Source of the DNA: Amylibacter sp. SFDW26
GTDB taxonomy: Bacteria; Pseudomonadota; Alphaproteobacteria; Rhodobacterales; Rhodobacteraceae
DNA length: 64,000 nt
NCBI RefSeq assembly: GCF_009184395.1
Contig: NZ_WEIC01000006.1
Span: 46,477-110,476, forward strand
Reading direction: 5' to 3'
Shown here in pieces: positions 27,876 through 38,170 of the stretch (position 1 is the first letter of the stretch; every line of letters begins with the position of its first letter). A program made the translations under genes and the position numbers. Below the pieces are notes generated by a model. That model saw only the letters and a list, made by a program, of their open reading frames with translations. It was not told where the DNA came from and did not search any database.

Positions 27876-28064
27876 TCAAATGGCCTCTAGAATTGCCCCT
27901 GAACGGGCATGGCGGGATTCATCAATCTCACATGAGCAGACTGTGCCAAGGGCTTGCCCCGTGAGCATTGCCTGGAACGCATCTTCACCTAAGCTCCAGC
28001 GCGTCCAAGGCCTGTCCCTAGAATAACGACCAGTCGATCCCGTTCGCCGCACGACCTCAGTCAT
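27876..28064 (-). pseudogene. GC-rich reverse-strand coding remnant, unidentified
   Basis: A 62-codon reverse-strand frame reads RDRPWTRWSLGEDAFQAMLT and then GQALGTVCSCEIDESRHARS. It is far more GC-rich than the flanks and looks protein-like, but I do not recognise the family and there is no ribosome-binding site. It may be a scrap of a horizontally acquired gene. Confidence 0.25.
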
Positions 28065-28378
28065 TCTGCTTGTTATTGTGAAACGCGAATGTCCGCTTTG
28101 TCCCCCCCATAGCAGACATTAGAGTGCATGTGGTGCATCTAAATTCATAGTAACATATTGAATGCTTTATTATCATCTTACTGTCACATAGATTCTTAGA
28201 TTTAACTCATGAACCTATGGGTTTTACAAAAGAGTTATTTTAGCAGGGTAAATATGACAAACCTTACCTTCTTTAATATCCTCATTTCCGATTAGGCGTG
28301 ATTTTTGCGTAATTTTCAATAACTTTGTAAGTTTAAATATCTGTTTTATATATTAAAAAATGTAAAAATCAAAATTTA

Positions 28379-28407
28379 TTGACAAAATGTTAAGCACTAT
28401 ATTTATT
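28379..28407 (+). promoter_or_regulatory. Candidate promoter of the RHS toxin gene
   Basis: TTGACA (28379-28384) is a perfect -35 hexamer, and 17 bp later TTTATT (28402-28407) is a weak -10. This places a transcription start about 55-60 bp before the RHS start codon. The region is very AT-rich, so chance matches are likely. Confidence 0.3.
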
Positions 28408-28471
28408 AACAGCAGTTCACGGTATTTTGATTTATTATCATTTTTTCAACAATTAATTAAGAGCGCCTTCA

Positions 28472-31400
28472 ATGATAAGTCGACTATTTTCTGCCCTTTT
28501 GACCTTACCTATTTTTCTTACATCAACAGCTTACAGCCAAGGTAGTGGCGGCGAATCTGGCAGTGTGATTGCTGGTTCAAGTGCTGGAGTTGATTTAGTG
28601 AGTGCCTCAGGGCAATTAAAATATTCAGTCCCTATTTCAGTTCCAAAATTCAGGAAGCTAGAGCCAAGTCTTTCCATTAACTATAATTCAGATTTGGGGC
28701 GTCGTGCGGGAGATGGAGCCTTTGTTGGAACCGGGTGGGGTCTATCGGGATTTTCTTCTATTGAGCGTGTGTCTTCCCGTTTAGGTGCTCCCTTTTATAA
28801 TCGATTTGATGCGCGTGATATTTTTGTAATTGACGGTGCGGAACTTTTAAAGTGCGATAATAGTCCTATCCAAGTTTCTGGTGTGGATACGTCTGCTTGG
28901 AATTACGCGCCAAGCCATATTGCAACAGGAAATCCTGTTGGATGTGCCGCAGGTGGAGACTTTGTAACGCTTAAAGATACCTACACAAAGATCGTTTTAG
29001 ATGAAGCTACGAACGTTTTTATTGTCTATCAGAAAAACGGCACGCAAATGCGCTATGCATCCATTGATGATTTAGCGCCATCAGAATCCCTTGGTTCATC
29101 TGAGGATGTAACTGCTCATGATAATATTCGCAAACGTCGCAAATGGTTATTGCGTACTGTAACAGACACTCAGGCTACTCCAAATGTCGTAACTTATAGT
29201 TATGCTTTTGGGGACACCGCGGGTAACGCACGTCTTTCTGGCTATGCACATCGCCCAGATACAATCTCTTATGCGGGTTATACCGTTAACTTTGAATACG
29301 TAACAAATAATGTTGCTAACAGTTTTTCTACAGGTACATCATATCTAGGGCAAAACAGCCATATGTTGCGTTGGATATATACGACTGATGGGGCCACTAA
29401 AATTGCAGCCTATAATCTTTCTCAAAGCCAAAGTGGGTTAACTAAAGCGCAGGTGCTGAATTCGGTTCGTCAATATGGTAGTAATTTTACGCTTTCGGGG
29501 AACGGCCACCCAAATGTTACGAATACCTCATCTTTTCCTGCAACAACGTTTAATTATTCAAATGATGCATATAATTTAGAAGAACGTACATACCCACAGT
29601 TGGCTAGCAACCAAGGATCAAATGTTCTGGGCTGGGGCAATGGTGCTGCTGGTACTGGTACAGGCGGCCCGACTTTCCATATGAATACCGTTGCGACCGA
29701 TACGGATGGTGATGGGCGTGATGAACTAATTGCTTTTCCTGAATCTGTAGACAACAATGTTGATACCTATAAGTGGTGGGTTCAACGTGCGGGTCATTAC
29801 AAATTTGACGATAATAGAAACGTATCTCGTGTTAATGAATCTGACCCAGTGCGTACAGGTACCGATCAAAATGGCACTTGGCCAAAAAGCTTATTGTCAC
29901 TGACACGTTGGACACCTAAAACACCTGATCCAATCGTGATATTACAATCAACATATCACCACCAAAATGCGCGTATTATTTCCACACAAGATTTGAAGCC
30001 TACTCCAAATGGGCGTTTCCCAAGTCCTTTATCGAATCCGCCAGACCCAAAACAGCTGCATGTGAACAATTCATTCTATTGGGATGCAACTAACCTTACC
30101 TTGTCTGGAAACTTCGATGAAGATCCAGATGTAGAGGTTTATCATGCTAAACGTGCATATACTGCGAACACAAGTCTTCCTCCTGAAAGTAGATATTTTT
30201 GGGATGTCGTAGCGGATCCAAATAATTCCGCTGGCGATGCTGTAGGAGTATTGAAAGAAGCCAGTGTTCAAAACTATATTAACAGTTCGACAAATGTAGT
30301 GGATGTAAGTTGTTCACATCCAAACCCTTACTGGAATGCTTTTACAAACCTTCGTGCTGTTGATGTTAATGGCGATGGTATAGATGAAATTTTCACAAGT
30401 GTAAGAATAAATAGCGGAGGGGCTTATCCTACAGATTGTATACGTGAATATACACCTGAGGGTTTTAAGAGCCGTAACCTTACCAATTCTCCAGCGTTGA
30501 ATTATGCCGCGAACCCCGGTCTTGTAGGCGTTAAGGCTGTTGGATTTGGCGATGTAAACGGAGATGGTATTACTGATGCGATTACACATTCACCATATCC
30601 TGTTAATGCAGGTGAAGGATATTGGTCTCTTTATGTACGTTTAGGACATGGCGATGGCACCTTTGGAGCAGATCAAAAATGGTTTGATACTGTAGATTTT
30701 GGCGGCCAGCTGAAAAACTCTGCAGCTACTTTATATTATAATAACTCTGTTCAAGTCCGAGATGTAAATGCAGATGGTCTCGCTGACGTTATCATCAACG
30801 CAGGTCAAACTCGGGCAAGCTGGATTAGAGCATATCGCAATCATAATGGACCTGCGAAAGTTTTCCTATCAACAGGTTCTGAAACCCACGGTTTGGTCGA
30901 ACATACTGGCGTTGGAAGTACGATTGATAAGTTCTCAACATCAGGTGATTTAGACGGTGATGGTCTTATTGATTTTGTGCGAGAAGATCAGATTTTGAGT
31001 GGGGCTCAAAACCCGACTATTTACTTCGGTTCTGTTGGGCATCCAAACCGTTTGAAGGGTATCACAACATCTTCTGGTGATGTGATTTCAGCAGAGTACG
31101 ATGCTTCTGCCCAATTCCCGGACAATCAAGCGCCTTCCACACGCCAGGTGGTTATGAAGGTCACAACAGGTGTTAATACACCTGAACCTCGTGTCACGAT
31201 GTTTGAATATTCAGGCGATAGATATGATTATGACCGCCGTAAGCCATTGGGCTTTAAAGAGGTGATGATTACTTTGCCAACTGCTAACGCAGAGGCTGCA
31301 GGTATGCTTGTTCAAAAAACCACCTATCTTAATGACACTTACGAAAACGCGGGTTTGGTTGATAAAACAGAGCTGCATTACGGCAGTACGCTTTATAACA

Positions 31401-34400
31401 AGGTGGAAAACACTTGGAATGTGACCGGCACCTATGAAGCCGGCCCTATCCGGATCACCAAAACGAGTGAAACAAAAACCACACGTCACGGGACTAATCT
31501 CATCAGTACTAAGATGGATTATACTTGGACGCCTTATGGCGAAGCAGAACTGATTTACGATCGTGGCTTCTTGGATACGACGCATGATGATACTTGGACA
31601 AAATACGAGTATGAGCCAAATCCATCAAAATACATCGTAAATCTTCCTAAACGTAAAATCATAGGTTCAGGTAGTAATCCAAATGCCAGTTCCACATGGC
31701 TTCAACGTGAAAACTATTATTATGATGGTCATCTTGCTGAATCTATCCAGCCAACACGAGGGAACTTGACGCAAACGAAGGTTTGGAATGGTGCTTTACC
31801 TCTTTCTGGCAGCACTTTCCGCAGGACAGCCACCTATACGCATGATGCACACGGCAACCTTCTGACCGAAACAGATGCGCGCGGATTTACGTCAACACAT
31901 ACCTATGAGACGTCAAAGCACCTATTCTTAACCAGTTCAACCAATGCGCTTGGGCACACAGGATCCACTGTATGGAATACGGCTTGCCAACAACCGCTGA
32001 GCCAAACAGATGCGAATAATCTGACGACAACACATGTGTATGATGCAATGTGTTTGGGCATACAAACAACAAGCCCAACTGGGCAAAACGTTTATACGAC
32101 TTATCATAATTTGGGGAACCCAACGGCTCAGTATGTGCAGCGCCGCATTAAAATCCGGACGACTGCTTTTGGGCAATCTGACAGCTATGAACGTGAATAT
32201 TTCAATGGGTTTGGCGAAACATATAAAACGGCTACTTCGGGTCGTCTAGCAAGCATTACCGCGGCAGGTTCTGGTGCACGTGTAAGCCTTACCAAATACG
32301 ATCAACGCGGACAGAAGTTATGGGAAAGTATTCCACTGACTTGGGCTGAAGCATCGAGCAATGTTGCGCCTGCGAACAAGCGTACGACTTATATGTATGA
32401 CCCGATTGGGCGCCCAACGAAGATGACTTATGCTGATGGGGCAGTACAGGAAACAACATATGGGAGTTATACAAGACAGTACCCCCGTTTAAGTTCTTCA
32501 AGTACGAATACGGTTCTTCCCTTCCAAACTATCCGTTCTACGACATGTGATTTAGGTGCCAATAAAAACCTTTGTGATTGGACCCGAAACTATATGGATT
32601 ATTTCGGGAATGTTGTGATTTCTTACAGAAATGATGCGGACCTATCAGATGTAGGGCAAACACAAGTATGGCGGGCGACAGAGTATAAGTATGATCTTCT
32701 ACAACGTTTGACAGATGTACGTGATCCTGGTGGTATCTCATATCAGTATACTTACGATGCTTTCGGCAATCGCATAGAATCCAAAGATCCTGGTCTTGGT
32801 AAATGGGCGCTTGAATATGACGTAAACAACAACCTGACGAAACAGACTGATGCCAAAGGTCAAACCATTCAGTTTATCTATGATGAGTTGAACCGTCCAA
32901 CGCGCAAACTGGTCACAGGCGGACCTAATGGTAATGTCGCAACCTATAGTTTTTATGATGGTATAAATGGAGCAACGTCACATGGGCGTTCTGGCCATGC
33001 TTGTCGGAGAAACGCGGCGCCAACTGCTTACAACATTGGGCAAATGACATGTCAAATTGTAGAGGAAAATCACTTTTCCTATGATTACAACAAGCATGGT
33101 TTGCCAGGAAATGGCTATAATTATATTCAAAAAGACCCAGATAACCCTGCAGCGGGTGCTGAACTTGTTCGCGATCACAAGCGTTATAATTTTGATGGCA
33201 GCCTAAGATTTCAAAGTTATCAATATGTAAATGCGAGTGGTGTGCGTACTTGGGGTTGGACGCCAGAATACCAATACGACGCAGCAGGGCGCCTAGCGAA
33301 ATTCGGTAACGATGTTATCGATATTAAATACGATTTGCGTGATAATCCAACAGAAGTGATCTACGGCAATGGTATGAGTGATTTGCGTCAGTATGATGCT
33401 GCACGTGGATGGTTAGACCATGTATCTATTTCAAGCCCACTGACATCAGAGACGTATTCCAAAACATATACGCGGTCTTTGAACGGGCGGGTTACATCTG
33501 TAAACGCCACTATGGATGCAGATGATCTTTCGTACATCTATGATTACACAGGCCGCTTGTTGTCTGCCACAAACACGGCTGGCCTGTCGGCACATAACCA
33601 GAGCTTCACATATGATAGTGCAGGCCGAATGCGTTCAAACTCTCATGTCGGTACATACAGCTATGCGAATGCAAGTAGTGTTGGGTCTAACGGTAATTCA
33701 CCACATTCCCACGCGCCATCTTCTGTCGCTGGTCAAAACTTCACCTATGATGACAACGGCAACATGACCACAGGCTTGAACGGCAAGGTCATGACTTATG
33801 ATGGGGAAAATCGCCCGCTATCTGTTGTTAATAACGGTAAGACTACAAAATATGTCTATGGACCATCTGGCGATCGTTTGATGAAAATCGAAGATGCGGA
33901 TGCACCGACTGAATCTATCACAGTTTATACTGGCATATCGGAACTACGCGATTGGCAGAAACCGTCTTTGGAAGTTTTAAACTATCCGATTGGTGACATC
34001 CGTTGGAAAAACGGACCTGCTGCTGGTGCAGCTCATGAAACGGGATTTGTTCACGTCGATCAACTTGGTTCTGTCGTCGCTGTTTCTGATAATGCAGGAC
34101 AGTTTGAAGTTACACGCGCCTATGCACCGTTTGGTAAAATATCTGATGAAGATAAAGCGCCAGGGGCAACCGATGAAACCAAGGGTTTCCTCGGGGAACG
34201 TTATGATGATGATAGTGAACTTCAGTATCTGAATGCACGTTACTATGATCCAGAACTGGGCATGTTCATCCAACCTGATTGGTTAGAGGTGACAGAGAAT
34301 GGCGTTGGAACAAACAGGTATGCTTATTCCTTTAATGATCCTGTTAACAAACTTGATCCAAATGGTAATTTCTTCTTTGCCTTACTTGGTGCAGTTGTCA

Positions 34401-35137
34401 GTGGCCTTGCTGGCTCAGGGGCATTCTTTGCAACCCTATCGACCGCTTTGAGTGTTGTTGGGAGTGCCTTAACAATATTTGGCTATGGGCAGATAGTAGG
34501 CGGGGTCGTGTCTGGCAAGATATCTCTCAAGGATGCAGTCGTTGGTCTCGTTAAATCTTATGCCATCGGACAGGTCGTTGGGGCTATTTCGAAGAACATT
34601 ACTGCTACAATTGCTAAGGCCGTCGATAATGGTGCTTTGCGGGCAGGGTACGCTGGTGGAGATGTAAATGCATCTAGATCAGCTATAAATCCAGTTGAGA
34701 ATAATATTGCTGTAACAAAAAGTACAAGCGGACGTAAGGATGGTTTGTTTGAGAGTCTAAACCCTGCATGTAAGATATACTGTAGTCCAGGTGGAGGTCG
34801 TGGTTCGGGAAGTGCAGGTGGTACGAGTAAAGCTAATGGTGAGGGTATAAAGCCAGCACAAGGAACACGTGTAAGACCCAAAGGTATTCCCAAAACGTGG
34901 AAAGCGCGCCCAACGAGGACTAAAGGAGGAGTGGAGTACTATAATCCATTGAAACCAAATGAGAGTGTTCGAGTTATGCAGGGAAATAAAAATAGCCCGT
35001 TTAAGAATTCTCAAAGTCCATATGTTCGCCAGAGAGATAGTGGAGGTAATTATCTTAGACAAGATGGTAGTCGCGGTGTAAATAGAAGCCCAGATACGCA
35101 TATTCCACTGAATAAATTTAAATTTACACCTCCGTGA
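28472..35137 (+). CDS. Secreted SpvB/FG-GAP/RHS-repeat polymorphic toxin
   Basis: This 2221-residue protein begins with a Sec signal peptide (cleavage near TAYSQG). Domains in order: an SpvB-like N-terminal domain (about 30-330); FG-GAP/VCBS calcium-type loops such as [10 protein letters not shown] (about 407), [10 protein letters not shown] (about 629), [10 protein letters not shown] (about 692) and [10 protein letters not shown] (about 824); many YD/RHS repeats (about 1100-1800); and the RHS core [11 protein letters not shown] to DPNGN (about 1863-1966). Then come a hydrophobic linker, a GKISLKDAV segment at 2015 and a tip ending [13 protein letters not shown]. The layout equals a fused Tc-toxin B and C shell that cages a C-terminal toxin. 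The tip is probably a nuclease-like toxin but is not identified. A small probable immunity gene follows 18 bp downstream. Confidence 0.93.
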   Translation: MISRLFSALLTLPIFLTSTAYSQGSGGESGSVIAGSSAGVDLVSASGQLKYSVPISVPKFRKLEPSLSINYNSDLGRRAGDGAFVGTGWGLSGFSSIERVSSRLGAPFYNRFDARDIFVIDGAELLKCDNSPIQVSGVDTSAWNYAPSHIATGNPVGCAAGGDFVTLKDTYTKIVLDEATNVFIVYQKNGTQMRYASIDDLAPSESLGSSEDVTAHDNIRKRRKWLLRTVTDTQATPNVVTYSYAFGDTAGNARLSGYAHRPDTISYAGYTVNFEYVTNNVANSFSTGTSYLGQNSHMLRWIYTTDGATKIAAYNLSQSQSGLTKAQVLNSVRQYGSNFTLSGNGHPNVTNTSSFPATTFNYSNDAYNLEERTYPQLASNQGSNVLGWGNGAAGTGTGGPTFHMNTVATDTDGDGRDELIAFPESVDNNVDTYKWWVQRAGHYKFDDNRNVSRVNESDPVRTGTDQNGTWPKSLLSLTRWTPKTPDPIVILQSTYHHQNARIISTQDLKPTPNGRFPSPLSNPPDPKQLHVNNSFYWDATNLTLSGNFDEDPDVEVYHAKRAYTANTSLPPESRYFWDVVADPNNSAGDAVGVLKEASVQNYINSSTNVVDVSCSHPNPYWNAFTNLRAVDVNGDGIDEIFTSVRINSGGAYPTDCIREYTPEGFKSRNLTNSPALNYAANPGLVGVKAVGFGDVNGDGITDAITHSPYPVNAGEGYWSLYVRLGHGDGTFGADQKWFDTVDFGGQLKNSAATLYYNNSVQVRDVNADGLADVIINAGQTRASWIRAYRNHNGPAKVFLSTGSETHGLVEHTGVGSTIDKFSTSGDLDGDGLIDFVREDQILSGAQNPTIYFGSVGHPNRLKGITTSSGDVISAEYDASAQFPDNQAPSTRQVVMKVTTGVNTPEPRVTMFEYSGDRYDYDRRKPLGFKEVMITLPTANAEAAGMLVQKTTYLNDTYENAGLVDKTELHYGSTLYNKVENTWNVTGTYEAGPIRITKTSETKTTRHGTNLISTKMDYTWTPYGEAELIYDRGFLDTTHDDTWTKYEYEPNPSKYIVNLPKRKIIGSGSNPNASSTWLQRENYYYDGHLAESIQPTRGNLTQTKVWNGALPLSGSTFRRTATYTHDAHGNLLTETDARGFTSTHTYETSKHLFLTSSTNALGHTGSTVWNTACQQPLSQTDANNLTTTHVYDAMCLGIQTTSPTGQNVYTTYHNLGNPTAQYVQRRIKIRTTAFGQSDSYEREYFNGFGETYKTATSGRLASITAAGSGARVSLTKYDQRGQKLWESIPLTWAEASSNVAPANKRTTYMYDPIGRPTKMTYADGAVQETTYGSYTRQYPRLSSSSTNTVLPFQTIRSTTCDLGANKNLCDWTRNYMDYFGNVVISYRNDADLSDVGQTQVWRATEYKYDLLQRLTDVRDPGGISYQYTYDAFGNRIESKDPGLGKWALEYDVNNNLTKQTDAKGQTIQFIYDELNRPTRKLVTGGPNGNVATYSFYDGINGATSHGRSGHACRRNAAPTAYNIGQMTCQIVEENHFSYDYNKHGLPGNGYNYIQKDPDNPAAGAELVRDHKRYNFDGSLRFQSYQYVNASGVRTWGWTPEYQYDAAGRLAKFGNDVIDIKYDLRDNPTEVIYGNGMSDLRQYDAARGWLDHVSISSPLTSETYSKTYTRSLNGRVTSVNATMDADDLSYIYDYTGRLLSATNTAGLSAHNQSFTYDSAGRMRSNSHVGTYSYANASSVGSNGNSPHSHAPSSVAGQNFTYDDNGNMTTGLNGKVMTYDGENRPLSVVNNGKTTKYVYGPSGDRLMKIEDADAPTESITVYTGISELRDWQKPSLEVLNYPIGDIRWKNGPAAGAAHETGFVHVDQLGSVVAVSDNAGQFEVTRAYAPFGKISDEDKAPGATDETKGFLGERYDDDSELQYLNARYYDPELGMFIQPDWLEVTENGVGTNRYAYSFNDPVNKLDPNGNFFFALLGAVVSGLAGSGAFFATLSTALSVVGSALTIFGYGQIVGGVVSGKISLKDAVVGLVKSYAIGQVVGAISKNITATIAKAVDNGALRAGYAGGDVNASRSAINPVENNIAVTKSTSGRKDGLFESLNPACKIYCSPGGGRGSGSAGGTSKANGEGIKPAQGTRVRPKGIPKTWKARPTRTKGGVEYYNPLKPNESVRVMQGNKNSPFKNSQSPYVRQRDSGGNYLRQDGSRGVNRSPDTHIPLNKFKFTPP
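34514..34582 (+). repeat. RHS linker homology segment (pairs with 35643-35711)
   Basis: Within the RHS gene, these 69 bases differ from 35643-35711 at only 3 positions. They encode [20 protein letters not shown] and VVG and mark the boundary between the conserved shell and the variable toxin tip. Homology at this point is what lets tips be exchanged by recombination. Confidence 0.9.
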
Positions 35138-35155
35138 TTCTAATAAGGAAATGTA

Positions 35156-35497
35156 ATGATGATAAATATAGATATAATTTGTGATAACCTTGAAGAGCTC
35201 TCATCAATCGAATTGCAAGAAAGATTGTGGCTGGGTAAAAATGATAACTTGATGTCGAGTTATACTGAAGCTGTATGTGGTCTTTTTGATGATGGTAGGA
35301 TATCATTGGCCATTGAAAAAGGTTATTTACAAAAAAAATTTTCAGCCAATTTGTGTTGCAAAGTTAATAAACTACAATGTCTGGTGGATAAAATTGATGA
35401 TGGTATGGAGGTAAACGCCATAATTGATCATCCAAGAATGATTGAAATAAGGAAACTTTCCAAAGAACTATTAGCTCTATTTAAAGATGAAGTATAA
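35156..35497 (+). CDS. Probable immunity protein for the RHS toxin tip
   Basis: This 113-residue acidic, cytoplasmic, helical-looking protein has no signal peptide. It contains SIELQERLWLGKNDNLMSSY and then TEAVCGLFDDG, resembling a family of small immunity-like proteins found beside polymorphic toxins. It starts 18 bp after the RHS stop with AAGGAAATG just before its ATG, so it is co-transcribed. Position and size support immunity against the tip just upstream. No binding residues can be defined by eye. Confidence 0.65.
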   Translation: MMINIDIICDNLEELSSIELQERLWLGKNDNLMSSYTEAVCGLFDDGRISLAIEKGYLQKKFSANLCCKVNKLQCLVDKIDDGMEVNAIIDHPRMIEIRKLSKELLALFKDEV

Positions 35498-35509
35498 AAT
35501 ATTTGAATT

Positions 35510-35547
35510 GTGTATTTCCTAAGGCAAAGTGTATTTCCTAAGGCAAA
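35510..35547 (+). repeat. Two perfect tandem 19-bp repeats
   Basis: GTGTATTTCCTAAGGCAAA occurs twice head to tail, directly between the first immunity gene and the displaced toxin cassette. It could mark a recombination scar. Confidence 0.85.
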
Positions 35548-35642
35548 TATTTGTCTAAGATTACATACTACAGTGTGTTATGCGCTAGTGAATACTTTAA
35601 TGTTAAGTACCCGTTTGAGGGCAGGCGCTTTAGGAAGGCTAT

Positions 35643-35711
35643 GGCAAGATATCTCTCAAGGATGCTGTCATTGGTCTCGTTAAATCTTATGCCATAGGAC
35701 AGGTCGTTGGG
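35643..35711 (+). repeat. Displaced copy of the RHS linker at the head of an orphan toxin cassette
   Basis: It matches 34514-34582 at 66 of 69 bases and keeps the same reading frame ([20 protein letters not shown]). The frame stays open through to 36287 but begins just after a TAG at 35631. It is therefore a severed RHS C-terminus rather than a complete gene. Confidence 0.9.
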
Positions 35712-35876
35712 TCGATTTCGAAAGCCATAAGTACAACAATTTCTAAAGCAATAGACAATGGCGCGATTACCAACGGGAGTGGCTTCTCCGGTGGTGATGA
35801 AAATGATGGCCTAAACATCCGAAAGTCTACTAACGGACAAGGAGGGCCACAAACTTTTGCTGAACGTAGCCGACTT

Positions 35877-36287
35877 ATGGGAACTGCAAGAGAGTTAGCC
35901 CCAGCAACCATTACTAATGGAGCAGGTATATTGAGCGGGGGTAGTATTATTAAAAATGTTGGCACGTTCTTGTCTAAAAAACTTGGTTCAAAAACACTCT
36001 TTCGTGTTGTCGATGGAGATGAGTTAGCGGATATTAGAAAGTCAGGTGTTTTCCGAGGAGGAACATTTGATGAAGGTAAACAATTTGTCGAATCGTTGAC
36101 TGATGCTAAAAATTTACAACAAGCTTTCAAGAGGTTTTTTGGTGGAACACAAACTATTGTAAGAGCAAAAGTACCAAATTCTGTCCTTAATGCTTCTCAT
36201 AGAGGACCGTTTGCTGATATCCCGAATGGTATTGCTGTAACAATACCAAGAAGTCAATTAGATCGCTTGAAACCAAAGGTGAAATAA
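35877..36287 (+). CDS. Orphan RHS C-terminal toxin module, ADP-ribosyltransferase-like
   Basis: From ATG 35877 the frame encodes 136 residues, but the same frame continues upstream to 35643 as a severed RHS linker, so this is best read as a displaced toxin tip. The motifs LFRVVDGDELADIRKSGVFRG and then EGKQFVESLTD resemble bacterial ART-type toxin domains in RHS and CDI proteins that begin with R-V-V-x-x-x-E-L-x-D-I. This assignment is from memory and is tentative. Its stop overlaps the next small gene (TAATG), a probable cognate immunity gene. Without an RHS shell, signal or obvious promoter it is probably silent until recombined onto the main gene. Confidence 0.6.
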   Translation: MGTARELAPATITNGAGILSGGSIIKNVGTFLSKKLGSKTLFRVVDGDELADIRKSGVFRGGTFDEGKQFVESLTDAKNLQQAFKRFFGGTQTIVRAKVPNSVLNASHRGPFADIPNGIAVTIPRSQLDRLKPKVK

Positions 36288-36634
36288 TGAAAAAAGTTGA
36301 TAATTATGTGGATAAAATAGCACATCTTCAGCTCGTTGAAGATAACGATATAATACCCGAAGATGGTATTAACTCTAATAGAATAAGAGTTGAAATAATT
36401 GATCATTTGAAGAAAGATGAAAGGCGGTTATCAGAAGTGCTAATTTTAGGAGAATTACCATGGTATCGTGGAGAGATTCGCGAAGTAATTCTACGTGTGG
36501 CCTCAGATGATTTTCTAAACCATATTAAACGACATCATCCCATTATCACGGTATTTAGAGGCCCATATATTATAGGGGAACTTAAGTTTATAGAAAAGCG
36601 GGTGCATAGTGAGATGCTAAAACAGTATTTATAA
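36287..36634 (+). CDS. Probable immunity protein of the orphan toxin module
   Basis: This 115-residue soluble protein is rich in charged residues (RRLSEVLILGELPWYRGEIR). It shares one base with the stop of the orphan toxin (TAATG), the classic arrangement of a toxin-immunity pair. I do not recognise the family. If expressed, it would protect the cell from sister cells that carry this tip on their active RHS protein. It is followed by the convergent gspE after 15 bp. Confidence 0.5.
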   Translation: MKKVDNYVDKIAHLQLVEDNDIIPEDGINSNRIRVEIIDHLKKDERRLSEVLILGELPWYRGEIREVILRVASDDFLNHIKRHHPIITVFRGPYIIGELKFIEKRVHSEMLKQYL

Positions 36635-36649
36635 TACAGATCCTTCCGT

Positions 36650-38113
36650 TTAAGTTTCTTTCCCATTCCGCGTTACTAACTCATAATTTAAACTTCTTCC
36701 CGTAGCGCCAACATTATTACATTTTGCACAACCCACCCCTGAACATTTAGCGCAGGTATGTATGTCCAATGATTGTCCAAGAACACCTCGTAAAACAGCA
36801 TCAATTAAATATTCTGCCACGCCTAAATCCAGCAATCTTGTTTTGGCTTGGCTTGCAGAATTTGTGTGCAGAGTTGATAAAACCAACCGCCCAACCAAAG
36901 CTGCACGACATGCCATTTCTGCCGTTTCAGCATCCCTGATTTCCCCGATTAAAATAATGTTTGGGTCTTGGCGTAATATGGATCTTAAAGCGGATGCAAA
37001 AGTTAAACCAACGGCTTCGTTAACCTGTACTTGATTGACGCCAGTTAGATTGTATTCAATCGGGTCTTCAATCGTGAATATCTTGCGATCGGATGTGTTT
37101 AACTCGTTTAAGGCTGTATAGAGCGTTGTTGTTTTACCGCTACCCGTGGGCCCCGTTACCAAAAACAACCCGCTAGGTTGGGATAATATATTTTGCACTT
37201 TTATGACGTCAGGTTTTTGAAACCCCAATACATCCCAATCTAGTTTAACGGCATTTTGATTGAGAATACGTATCACAGCACTTTGGCCGTATTGGGTTGG
37301 TAAGATAGACAATCTAAAATCAATATTATGCCCTTTGAACGTAAACGGTATGCGTCCATCTTGTGGTTTTCTACGCTCAGAAATATTGAGATTGGCAAGG
37401 TATTTTAAGCGCGAAATAATCGCATCTGAAGGGAGACTGTCATTCACTGCCTCTTCTTTTAAAACACCATCAATGCGGAACCTTATTTTCAACCCAAACT
37501 GTGTGCTTTCAAAATGTATATCAGAGGCTTTTGTGTCTACGGCTTTAGAGAGTATTTGATGAAGATAACTTATGACAGGCGCTTCATTTGCCAACGCTTT
37601 AAGGTCAGCCTTGTCTGTTTCTTTTGTTGTTATGTCTGTGTTTGGCAAAAAGGTTATAAGTTGTTCGCGAATGCGCTCGCTTGTACATAAAATGAGCTCA
37701 ATGGGACGGTCCAGAGCGAATGTAATCATTTCTAATGTAGATGTATCTAAGGGTTCAGCCGTTGCAATGATTTGACATCCTTTGCCACCCAGAAGTGGAA
37801 ATATATTGTTTTGCTTAATATAGTCTGCGGTTAACTCTTTGATCGTTTCAAAGTCAGGCTCGAGTTGTGTAAGTTGATCAACAAAGGGCACATTCATTGC
37901 TGTGGCATATGATTTCAAAATATCAACTTCGGACAATGTTCCAGACCGTTTTAAAAGGCGATCAATTGAAACGCCTTCTGACTTTGCCACAGAAGATAAA
38001 GTTTCTAATTGTTGCTTTGAAATGTTTTTTTGCTTTAAAAGTTGGTTGGTTAAATTTTGCGAAAGAGTATGATGGTCAATTTTGTAAGATAATGTAGTCT
38101 CTGTGCTAGACAT
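36650..38113 (-). CDS. gspE: Type II secretion system ATPase GspE
   Basis: This 487-residue hexameric motor of the T2SS has an N1-like domain (about 20-160), a linker, then the ATPase with Walker A GPTGSGKTTT at 321-330, the Asp box TIEDPIEYNL, Walker B ILIGEIRDAETAEMA and the His box LSTLHTNSA. A four-cysteine zinc site (CAKCSGVGCAKC) sits near the end. The C-terminus stops soon after it and lacks much of the usual final helical part, so it is shorter than typical GspE. It is divergent from the remaining gsp genes, with only 57 bp between start codons. Confidence 0.92.
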   Translation of the reverse strand: MSSTETTLSYKIDHHTLSQNLTNQLLKQKNISKQQLETLSSVAKSEGVSIDRLLKRSGTLSEVDILKSYATAMNVPFVDQLTQLEPDFETIKELTADYIKQNNIFPLLGGKGCQIIATAEPLDTSTLEMITFALDRPIELILCTSERIREQLITFLPNTDITTKETDKADLKALANEAPVISYLHQILSKAVDTKASDIHFESTQFGLKIRFRIDGVLKEEAVNDSLPSDAIISRLKYLANLNISERRKPQDGRIPFTFKGHNIDFRLSILPTQYGQSAVIRILNQNAVKLDWDVLGFQKPDVIKVQNILSQPSGLFLVTGPTGSGKTTTLYTALNELNTSDRKIFTIEDPIEYNLTGVNQVQVNEAVGLTFASALRSILRQDPNIILIGEIRDAETAEMACRAALVGRLVLSTLHTNSASQAKTRLLDLGVAEYLIDAVLRGVLGQSLDIHTCAKCSGVGCAKCNNVGATGRSLNYELVTRNGKET

Positions 38114-38170
38114 ATGCGCTGATACCCGTCAAATTTAACCTGAATTCTTATACTAAGGACTATTTAAACT

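Larger units (their letters stand above)
27649..28471. other. 823-bp gene-poor, compositionally mixed intergenic region
   Basis: This stretch separates the nar operon from the RHS toxin gene. It holds a diverged repeat (27733-27817), a GC-rich segment with a possible reverse-strand gene remnant (27876-28064), and an inverted pair at 28089-28120 (AATGTCCGC and AGACATT) that also occurs at about 15489-15516. A very AT-rich run follows from about 28180 and probably contains the RHS promoter. I see no intact gene. Confidence 0.6.

Noticed and set aside
27748..28026. 92-codon plus-strand frame after DUF2478
   Set aside because: Its first part is a diverged repeat that is not kept in frame at 46824, and the rest is antisense to a more protein-like reverse frame; no ribosome-binding site.
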